Below are positions 1-4,649 of a stretch of DNA of 7,137 nucleotides, piece by piece. The position numbers were made by a program, and so were the translations under genes. The notes beneath the pieces are model-generated. The model searched no databases. It was not told the origin of the DNA and was given only the letters and a program-made list of their open reading frames with translations. Source of the DNA: Collinsella sp. AF23-4AC (GTDB taxonomy: Bacteria > Actinomycetota > Coriobacteriia > Coriobacteriales > Coriobacteriaceae); contig NZ_QRVE01000006.1 of assembly GCF_003462685.1 (NCBI RefSeq), forward strand, positions 1 through 7,137. The letters run 5' to 3'. Each line of letters starts with the position of its first letter. Within the stretch, counting starts at the first letter, position 1.

Positions 1-104
1 GCCGCGAGCTTGGCGGCGGCGCCCTCCTCGGTCTCGTCGATCCCGGACCTGCTGCCCGAGAGCTCGGCGTCGGCCGCCTCCTGCGCCCTCCTGGCGCTGT
101 AGAA
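1..104 (-). pseudogene. IS30-family transposase, downstream fragment (interrupted by IS21, runs off left edge)
   Basis: Read on the minus strand from 104 to 1, this stretch stays open and continues the transposase fragment that starts at 2671. If the inserted element (105-2360) and one copy of the TAGAA duplication are removed, the frame joins exactly. The residues are ...RRPRVF from the right side, then YSARRAQEAADAELSGSR from this side. The aromatic-x-AR-x-AQ...A...L..SR pattern just after a Cys-rich segment is typical of IS30-family transposases. The catalytic DDE domain would lie beyond position 1, so its integrity cannot be judged. The fragment shares the high GC and AGG-arginine use of the other IS30 part. 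The joined frame makes the assignment fairly secure; the exact family member is unknown. Confidence 0.78.
100..104. repeat. Target site duplication TAGAA, left copy
   Basis: TAGAA lies directly before the IS21 left end. The identical pentamer lies directly after the right end, at 2361-2365. The pair marks the insertion point inside the IS30 transposase gene. Confidence 0.92.
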
Positions 105-137
105 TGTTAGCGCTAATCTAAAATTGACCACTTTCGC
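105..137 (+). repeat. IS21 left terminal inverted repeat
   Basis: This repeat starts TGTTAGCGCTAATCTA and continues to TTTCGC. It matches the reverse complement of 2328-2360 at 26 of 33 positions by my manual alignment. The first eight bases, TGTTAGCG, are identical, and the end is the usual TG...CA type. Confidence 0.9.
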
Positions 138-154
138 AAACGCATCTCGCCGAA

Positions 155-200
155 TGCGCTAACGCGCTTTCGCCGACCCCGCTAACGTACTTTCACCAAC
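155..200 (+). repeat. IS21 left subterminal repeats (likely transposase-binding sites)
   Basis: Two related units follow each other: 155-176 (TGCGCTAACGCGCTTTCGCCGA) shares its form with 179-200 (CGCTAACGTACTTTCACCAA core). A partial third copy, TGCGCTAACG, lies at 201-210. A matching unit in inverse orientation lies at 2266-2288. Repeated internal sites at both ends are known in IS21 elements and are thought to bind IstA. The binding role is inferred. Confidence 0.75.
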
Positions 201-253
201 TGCGCTAACGGAACTATGCTCCGATCGGGTATCCGACCCGGGAGGAGCGGGAT

Positions 254-1486
254 ATGGAGCGAAACGTAATGGGAGAGCTGAACGTCTACAGGGGGTCCGG
301 CGCGAAGCCGAACTTCAGCGAGATCGCGAGGAGGCACGGCATGGACCGGCACACGGTCGCCAAGTACTGGCGGGAGGGCGAGTCCGCCGCCGACGGGAGG
401 TCCGCGAGGGGCAGCGCCTTCGACCCGCTCGAGGAGGTGATCCGCGCGAAGGCCCAGCTGCCCGGGATGACCAAGATGGCAGTCTACGCGTTCCTGCGCG
501 AGGGCCGCGGGGAGGGGCTGCCCGGGTACGGCGCCTTCACCGCGTGGTGCCGGGCCCGCGACGTGCCCTTCGGGGGCGCGGGCGGCCGCGAGCCGCACCC
601 GCGGTTCGAGACGCCCCCGGGCAGGCAGCTGCAGTTCGACTGGAAGGAGGGCATGAGGCTCGTCGACTCGGAGGGCGAGGTCTTCGAGTTCAGCGTGTTC
701 ACCGCGACGCTCGGCTACTCCCGGAAGCACCGCTTCATACCGGTCAGGAGCCGCACGCTCGACGACCTGCTGTCCTGCCTGCTCGCCACCTTCACCCGCC
801 TCGGCGGCGTCCCGGAGGAGTGCATCACGGACAACATGTCGTGCCTGGTGACCGTCTCGGGCCGCAGGAGGACCAGGCAGGAGAGGGCGTGGCGGTTCGC
901 GCGGGAGGCCGGCTTCGAGCTCAGACTCTGCGCGCCGCGCTCGCCGCAGACCAAGGGCAAGGACGAGTCGGCCAACCGCTTCCTGAACCGCCTGCTCGCC
1001 TACGGCGGCGAGTTCACCGGGTGGAGCGGCCTCGCCGAGGCGGTGGCCCGGGTCGAGGCCCAGGCCAACTCGGAGCCGAACCGCACCACCGGCCTGCCGC
1101 CCGACGCGCTGTTCATGCGGGAGAAGGAGAGCCTGCGGCCCATCGGGAACCTCCGGCTCCTCGAGTCGATGGTGGGCGACGCGAGCGTCCAGACCGTCCC
1201 GCCGACCATGCTCGTCAGGGCCGCCGGCAGGGAGTGGTCCGTGCCCAGGCGCTGCATCGGCCGGCGCGTGAGCGTCATAGCGATGCCCGGCGGCCAGGTC
1301 GTTGTGAGGATGGCCGGCGAGGAGGTCGCCGTCCACGACGCCGCGTCCGGGCCGTCGAGGCCCATCAACTACGACCCCGACCACTATGGGCAGGCCCTCG
1401 AGGGGAAGCGGGGCCTGGCCGACGCGGACATCGCCGAGGCCGCGCGCGCCAACCTCGCGCTGCTCGACTCGCTCGGAGGGGCGTGA
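254..1486 (+). CDS. istA: IS21-family transposase IstA (DDE)
   Basis: IstA is the strand-transfer enzyme of IS21 elements, joining element ends to target DNA with help from the ATPase IstB. The 410-residue length is normal for the family. Residues about 20-42 form a helix-turn-helix (FSEIARRHGMDRHTVAKYWR). The RNase-H-like core follows, with likely catalytic residues D129 (QLQFDW), D193 (ITDN) and E238 (PQTKGKDESANRF). The C-terminal part, about 300-370, resembles the small beta-barrel of Mu/IS21-type transposases. The ATG at 254 has GGAGGAG at 241-247, a good distance upstream; an internal ATG at 269 is less well placed. The stop overlaps the istB start (TGATG), indicating translational coupling. 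No frameshift is seen, so it looks functional. Confidence 0.95.
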   Translation: MERNVMGELNVYRGSGAKPNFSEIARRHGMDRHTVAKYWREGESAADGRSARGSAFDPLEEVIRAKAQLPGMTKMAVYAFLREGRGEGLPGYGAFTAWCRARDVPFGGAGGREPHPRFETPPGRQLQFDWKEGMRLVDSEGEVFEFSVFTATLGYSRKHRFIPVRSRTLDDLLSCLLATFTRLGGVPEECITDNMSCLVTVSGRRRTRQERAWRFAREAGFELRLCAPRSPQTKGKDESANRFLNRLLAYGGEFTGWSGLAEAVARVEAQANSEPNRTTGLPPDALFMREKESLRPIGNLRLLESMVGDASVQTVPPTMLVRAAGREWSVPRRCIGRRVSVIAMPGGQVVVRMAGEEVAVHDAASGPSRPINYDPDHYGQALEGKRGLADADIAEAARANLALLDSLGGA

Positions 1487-2259
1487 TGGGCGCCGTCGCG
1501 GAGGGCAGCCCCTCGATCAGGGCGCAGGCGAACCTCTCCGCGCTCGGGCTGCACGAGATGGCGGCGTCCCTGCCCGACTACGTGAGGATGGTCGCCGCGG
1601 GCGAGCGGGGCTTCGCCTCCGCCCTCGAGGAGATGACGCGCGTCGAGGTCGCCGCCCGGGAGGTCAGGATCACCAACCAGCGCATACGTTCGTCGGGGTT
1701 CCCCTACGTCAAGGGGCTGGCGGACTTCGACTGGGACTTCCAGCCGTCGGTCCCGCGCGCAGAGATCGAGGAGCTCGCGACCCTGAGGTTCGTCGAGCGG
1801 GCCGAGAACGTCCTGCTCGTGGGGAGCCCCGGCGTGGGCAAGACGCACCTCGCCGTCGCGCTGGGCATCGAGGCCGTCAGGGCGGGGCGCGAGGTCAGGT
1901 TCGTGGACTGCGCCCGGCTCGTCGAGGACCTGGAGGACGCCTCGTCGCGCGGCATCCTCAAGAAGAGGCTCAAGTACTACGCCCACTCGAGGCTGCTGAT
2001 CATCGACGAGCTCGGCTACCTCGACGTCGGCAGCGCGGGCGCGGACCTGCTGTTCCAGCTGATATCGACGCGCTACGAGCAGCGCTCGACGATCATCACC
2101 ACCAACGTGGGGATCAGCGGCTGGGGCAGGGTGTTCGGGGACGACGTGGCGGCGAGCGCGATCGCGGACAGGGTGTGCCACCACTGCCACCTGGTCAAGA
2201 TAACCGGCAGGTCCTACAGGCTGAAGGACCTGCCGAGGGACGGCCCCGTCAAGCCGTGA
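1486..2259 (+). CDS. istB: IS21-family helper ATPase IstB
   Basis: IstB is the AAA+ helper of IS21 transposition, related to DnaC. It oligomerizes on target DNA and recruits or activates IstA. The 257 residues match the usual family size. Residues 1-90 form the helical N-terminal domain (IS21-type, with EMTRVEVAAREVRITNQRIR). Walker A is GSPGVGKT at 113-120 and Walker B is LLIIDELGY at about 170-178. A sensor-like strand STIITTN lies at 201-207, and DRV at 228-230 fits the conserved arginine region. The ATG at 1486 shares one base with the istA stop, so it is likely coupled to istA translation. The frame is open upstream, but family length and the overlap favour this start. Confidence 0.95.
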   Translation: MGAVAEGSPSIRAQANLSALGLHEMAASLPDYVRMVAAGERGFASALEEMTRVEVAAREVRITNQRIRSSGFPYVKGLADFDWDFQPSVPRAEIEELATLRFVERAENVLLVGSPGVGKTHLAVALGIEAVRAGREVRFVDCARLVEDLEDASSRGILKKRLKYYAHSRLLIIDELGYLDVGSAGADLLFQLISTRYEQRSTIITTNVGISGWGRVFGDDVAASAIADRVCHHCHLVKITGRSYRLKDLPRDGPVKP

Positions 2260-2265
2260 CCGGAA

Positions 2266-2288
2266 TCGGTGAAAATACGTTAGCGCAA
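2266..2288 (-). repeat. IS21 right subterminal repeat
   Basis: The minus strand reads TTGCGCTAACGTATTTTCACC, the same motif as the unit at 179-200 near the left end. It lies just past the istB stop. It is probably an IstA-binding site, judged from its symmetry with the left end. Confidence 0.72.
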
Positions 2289-2327
2289 CCGGTGAAACCG
2301 CCTTTGCGCGAACGGCGCGCCTGTTTA

Positions 2328-2360
2328 GCGAAACTGGTGAAAAATAGATTGACGCTAACA
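2328..2360 (-). repeat. IS21 right terminal inverted repeat
   Basis: Read on the minus strand it begins TGTTAGCGTCAATCTA and ends TTTCGC. It pairs with the left repeat at 105-137, with 7 mismatches in 33 positions. Confidence 0.9.
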
Positions 2361-2365
2361 TAGAA
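2361..2365. repeat. Target site duplication TAGAA, right copy
   Basis: This is the second copy of the pentamer at 100-104, directly after the CTAACA end of the IS21 element. Removing one copy restores the split transposase frame, with TTC on the minus strand as the shared Phe codon. Confidence 0.92.
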
Positions 2366-2671
2366 CACCCTGGGCCTCCTCGAGCAGCCGTAGCCCCTCC
2401 TGTGCGAGCAGCCGTTGCAGCACCTCGGCCACGAGGAGAGCCTGGGGCAGGCCCCCGACAGGTCCGCGGGAGCGGGCTCGCCGTAGCGCGAGCGCGGCGC
2501 CGTGACGTAGCGGTGCGCCGCCACCTCCCTGGTCACGGTCGATGGCGACCTGCCGAGCTCCGCGGCGATCTCGCGGGCGCTGCGGTTGAGGTCGAGCATC
2601 CTCTCGACCGTGTTCCTCTCATGCCTCGTGAGCCTCCCGTACGACCTCCCGGACGGCTTCGGTCTGGACAT
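2361..2671 (-). pseudogene. IS30-family transposase, N-terminal fragment (split by IS21 insertion)
   Basis: The start is the ATG at 2671-2669 (minus strand), with a GGAGGGAGG-like ribosome-binding site about 5 nt upstream (complement of 2677-2685). About 102 native codons remain. Residues about 10-53 form a helix-turn-helix of the IS30 type, with the segment RSAREIAAELGRSPSTVTRE. Residues about 74-96 are Cys-rich (CPRL, CCNGC, YGC), as in the putative metal-binding linker of many actinobacterial IS30 transposases. Translation then meets the inserted IS21 element and continues into it to a stop at 2249-2251, giving a 140-residue hybrid frame. The gene cannot make a full transposase; at most it could make a free DNA-binding domain. 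It points left, opposite to the tet remnant. Confidence 0.85.
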
Positions 2672-2690
2672 TTCGGCCTCCCTCCATCGC

Positions 2691-2710
2691 GGGCCGGGGG
2701 ATTCCGGCCC
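2691..2710. repeat. Hairpin in the IS30 transposase leader
   Basis: GGGCCGG at 2691-2697 pairs with CCGGCCC at 2704-2710 around a 6-nt loop. It sits 20 bases upstream of the IS30 transposase start, so it would lie in the mRNA leader if transcription starts farther upstream. A role in limiting translation is only a guess. Confidence 0.55.
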
Positions 2711-2738
2711 CTCTGGGGTTGCCTACCCGGATTCGCGC

Positions 2739-2776
2739 CTCAGGACTCAGCGCAACGCGTTGCGCTGAGTCCTGAG
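2739..2776. repeat. Perfect 38-bp palindrome at the IS30/tet junction
   Basis: The left half, ctcaggactcagcgcaacg (2739-2757), is the exact reverse complement of 2758-2776, with no loop. It sits between the IS30 transposase start and the first recognizable tet codons. It could be part of the element's terminal inverted repeat, two abutted ends, a bidirectional terminator or an operator. No T-run follows in either direction, so a classical terminator is unlikely. The 2672-2795 stretch otherwise holds only this palindrome, the small hairpin and the transposase ribosome-binding site. Confidence 0.85.
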
Positions 2777-2795
2777 TCTGTTGCAATGAAGATGA

Positions 2796-4055
2796 GAATC
2801 AAGGCTCATTGAAGCGGTCACAGATACATTCCAATCACCCACCGGGCAGAACAGCTCTGAATTGTGCGGAACTGTGTTCAAAGTTGAGTACGCAAACCAG
2901 AGCCAACGCCTTGCCTATCTGCGGTTGTATAGCGGTACGCTTCATTTGCGGGATTCCGTAGCCTTGGCAGGGAAAGAAAAACTGAAAATTACGGAAATGC
3001 GTATCCCCTCAAAGGGTGAGATTGTCCGAACAGAGATTGCCCATGCGGGCGAGATCGTCATTGTACCCTGCGACAGTTTGCGGCTGAATGATGTGCTGGG
3101 AAACAAACTGCTGCTGCCCCGTGAAACGTGGAGCGACAATCCTCTCCCTTTGCTGCGGACAACAATTGCACCAGAGAAACCAGAACAGAGGGAACGCTTG
3201 TTAAACGCCTTGACAGAAATTGCGGATACCGACCCGCTTCTGCGCTATGAATTAGACGCTGTGACCCATGAGATCATTCTCTCCTTTTTGGGCCGGGTAC
3301 AATTGGAAATTATCTCTGATCTTCTGGTGGAAAAATATCAGCTCAACACAACTGCAAAAGAACCTACCGTCATCTATATGGAGAGGCCATTGAAAGCGGC
3401 AAGTCACACCATTCATATCGAAGTGCCGCCCAATCCATTCTGGGCGTCCATCGGGCTGTCCGTCACCCCTCTCCCCCTTGGCACCGGAGTGCAGTATGAG
3501 AGCAAAGTTTCCGTTGGATACTTGAATCAGAGTTTTCAAAACGCTGTATTGGATGGTATCCGCTACGGTCTGGAACAAGGCGTGTATGGATGGAAGGTAA
3601 CGGACTGTAAAATCTGTTTTGAGTATGGGCTTTATTATAGTCCGGTCAGCACTCCCGCAGACTTTCGGTCATTGGCACCTATTGTATTGGAGCAGGTGTT
3701 GAAAAAGGCGGGGACGCAGCTATTGGAACCATATCTTTCTTTTGCACTCTATGCGCCGCAGGAATATCTCTCCAGAGCTTATCATGACGCACCAAAATAT
3801 TGCGCGAGTATTGAAACGACCCAGGTTAAAAACAGCGAGGTGATTATTACTGGCGAAATCCCTGCCCGCTGTGTGCAAGAGTACCGCAATGACCTCACCT
3901 TTTATACAAACGGGAGAAGCGTTTGTTTAACAGAATTGAAGGGGTATCAAATCGCCAGCGGCGAACCAGTTTTTCAGCCACGCCGCCCAAACACCCGGAT
4001 TGATAAGGTGCGCCATATGTTCAACAAAATTCTCCCATCAATGATGGACTTATAA
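2796..4055 (+). pseudogene. tet: Ribosomal-protection tetracycline resistance protein, 5'-truncated (Tet(W)/Tet(O)/Tet(M) group)
   Basis: Intact proteins of this group are EF-G-like GTPases of about 639 residues that free ribosomes from tetracycline. Here only about the last 420 residues remain, starting near family residue 227 ([12 protein letters not shown], then [11 protein letters not shown]). The whole N-terminal G domain with its P-loop and switch regions is absent. Domains II to V are intact and in frame. Hallmarks include [31 protein letters not shown], the domain IV loop [28 protein letters not shown] and [16 protein letters not shown]. The first long open stretch would need TTG at 2862, which lacks a convincing ribosome-binding site. 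The C-terminus ends [10 protein letters not shown], several residues longer than the Tet(M), Tet(O) and Tet(W) ends I recall. The class cannot be fixed by eye and a mosaic is possible. The missing 5' part may lie left of the window beyond the IS elements. Confidence 0.9.
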
Positions 4056-4058
4056 AAT

Positions 4059-4114
4059 CCCTTTGGAACAAAGGGCGCACTTCTATACATGGTCTGCGAC
4101 CATGTATCGTGCGC
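4059..4114 (-). other. oriT: Candidate origin of transfer (oriT), MobQ/IncQ-like
   Basis: On the minus strand, AAGTGCGCCCTT (4082 to 4071) matches the nick region known for IncQ/MobQ plasmids (RSF1010 and pTF1 types, A-A-[AG]-TGCGCCCT). Just upstream of it on that strand is a hairpin with a perfect 10-bp stem and 3-nt loop (4085-4094 with 4098-4107), the same order as in RSF1010. The base GCGCAC (4075-4080) also pairs with GTGCGC (4109-4114). A further 7-bp stem, CCCTTTG/CAAAGGG (4059-4065 with 4069-4075), abuts the site on the other side. By analogy the nick would fall between 4076 and 4075. A MobA/MobL relaxase gene follows at 4650. Transfer from this nick would lead with the tet side and end with the mob genes. 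The assignment is inferred from motif and context. Confidence 0.75.
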
Positions 4115-4125
4115 TCTGCGAGGCT

Positions 4126-4208
4126 ACGGCCCGGACTTCCGAAAGTCCGGGCCGTTTGCGTCGCTCCGCTCCGTACAAGGGGCTGCGCCCCTTGCGCCGC
4201 TTTGCGGC
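4126..4208. repeat. Cluster of three hairpins in the tet-mob spacer
   Basis: Three perfect stems lie in a row: 4126-4137 with 4144-4155 (12 bp, 6-nt loop), 4176-4183 with 4187-4194 (8 bp, 3-nt loop) and 4196-4200 with 4204-4208 (5 bp, TTT loop). They are not followed by T-runs, so ordinary terminators are unlikely. With the flanking structures they make a highly folded non-coding spacer, as often seen around mobilization origins. I see no believable gene in 4056-4355. Confidence 0.75.
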
Positions 4209-4219
4209 TATCCCTGCGC

Positions 4220-4268
4220 CCTCGCTGGAAAGGTTCATCCGCTCTGCGTCTGCACCTTTCCAGCGAGG
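4220..4268. repeat. 15-bp perfect inverted repeat in the oriT region
   Basis: CCTCGCTGGAAAGGT (4220-4234) pairs with ACCTTTCCAGCGAGG (4254-4268) around a 19-nt loop. A plus-strand TGCGCCCTC (4215-4223), part of the IncQ nick core, overlaps its left foot. It may bind an accessory mobilization protein, or act in replication or transcription control; none of these is shown by the sequence. Confidence 0.75.
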
Positions 4269-4292
4269 CTAAAACCGAATACCGTTACCCTT

Positions 4293-4333
4293 GACCGTTT
4301 ACCCGACACAGCAGGTAGACGGTCTTTTGTTTT
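4293..4333 (+). terminator. Intrinsic terminator or attenuator before the mob operon
   Basis: GACCGT (4293-4298) pairs with ACGGTC (4319-4324), with an inner ACC/GGT extension, and is followed by TTTTGTTTT (4325-4333). This is a classic plus-strand rho-independent shape. It lies 22 bases before the start of the first mob gene. It could end transcription from tet or act as an attenuator for the mob genes. Confidence 0.7.
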
Positions 4334-4355
4334 GCCAAGAAGGAGGTCAAACACG

Positions 4356-4649
4356 ATGGACAAGTCACGCGAAGAATTAGAGAAAGAGTATGCTGAGGCC
4401 ACCGCTAAGTTGGAGCAGTACCAGCACAGAGGCCAGCGGTATGAGAACCGCATCCGCTACTACACCCAAGGCGAAAGGAAGAAGCGAAACCACCGACTTA
4501 TCACCCGTGGCGGAGCGGTGGAGAGTATCGCCCCGGAGGTGCGCGGCATGAGCGAAAGGGCCTTTTTTCTTTTGATGGAAAAGGTCTTTTCCCTGCCGGA
4601 AGTTGCCGCCCTGGTGAGCCAAGCCACTGACCAGCAGGAAAGCGGATAA
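4356..4649 (+). CDS. DUF3847 family mobilization-associated protein
   Basis: This 97-residue basic protein matches the DUF3847 pattern. A short heptad-like coiled coil at residues 1-25 (EELEKEYAEATAKLEQYQ) is followed by the hallmark RYENRIRYYTQGERKKRNHR (about 29-48), GGAVESIAPEVRG and a C-terminal helix ending in FSLPEVAALV. Such proteins are commonly encoded just before MobA/MobL relaxases in mobile elements of gut Bacillota. A role as a relaxosome accessory factor or regulator is inferred from position and basic charge and is not established. The ATG at 4356 has AGGAGGT at 4341-4347, 8 bases upstream. The stop TAA directly abuts the TTG start of the relaxase, so the two are probably translated together. 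Confidence 0.88.
   Translation: MDKSREELEKEYAEATAKLEQYQHRGQRYENRIRYYTQGERKKRNHRLITRGGAVESIAPEVRGMSERAFFLLMEKVFSLPEVAALVSQATDQQESG

Larger units (their letters stand above)
105..2360 (+). mobile_element. Complete IS21-family insertion sequence (2256 bp)
   Basis: The element begins TGTTAGCG and ends CGCTAACA, with related 33-bp terminal repeats. It carries the two genes that define the IS21 family, istA and istB, with a one-base overlap. Subterminal repeats lie inside both ends, which is usual for this family. It is flanked by TAGAA at 100-104 and again at 2361-2365, consistent with the short target duplications of IS21 elements. Both genes are open, so the copy looks competent. Deleting it together with one TAGAA restores the IS30 transposase frame, which proves it inserted after the IS30-like element. 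The specific IS name is not known to me. Confidence 0.95.
1..2795 (-). mobile_element. IS30-family element, partial, with nested IS21 insertion
   Basis: The element is defined by the split IS30-type transposase (2671 to 2361, then 104 to 1) and its upstream end at 2672-about 2795. The left end, including the rest of the transposase, is outside the window. The right boundary is placed only approximately. In-frame similarity to the tet gene begins at about 2796-2804, and a stop codon in the tet frame lies at 2793-2795, so the junction falls between about 2777 and 2804. A perfect palindrome at 2739-2776 lies close to this end and may include the terminal inverted repeat. The opposite end is needed to prove the boundary and find a target duplication. 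Confidence 0.6.

Noticed and set aside
182..1384. 400-residue open frame on the minus strand opposite istA
   Set aside because: It is a high-GC shadow frame of low complexity (Arg, Pro, Ala, Gly). The plus-strand istA shows clear family motifs and catalytic residues.
544..1485. Long plus-strand frame upstream of istB, in the same frame as istB
   Set aside because: The part before 1486 is an Arg/Pro-rich shadow of istA. Only the portion from the overlapping ATG at 1486 matches IstB.
1384..2363. Long open frames on both strands over istB
   Set aside because: They are compositional shadows with no recognizable domain, caused by GC-rich third positions in istB.
2402..2812. 136-residue plus-strand frame over the IS30 transposase and the tet junction
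   Set aside because: It is antisense to the IS30 fragment, low in complexity, and ends by chance in the tet sequence. No family pattern is seen.
2862..4055. Tet remnant as a functional gene starting at TTG 2862
   Set aside because: Homology clearly continues upstream of this codon, the G domain is missing and no good ribosome-binding site precedes it, so it is treated as a broken gene.
4063..4294. Small open frames in the tet-mob spacer
   Set aside because: They run through strong inverted repeats and show no protein-like pattern. The region is better explained as oriT and regulatory DNA.
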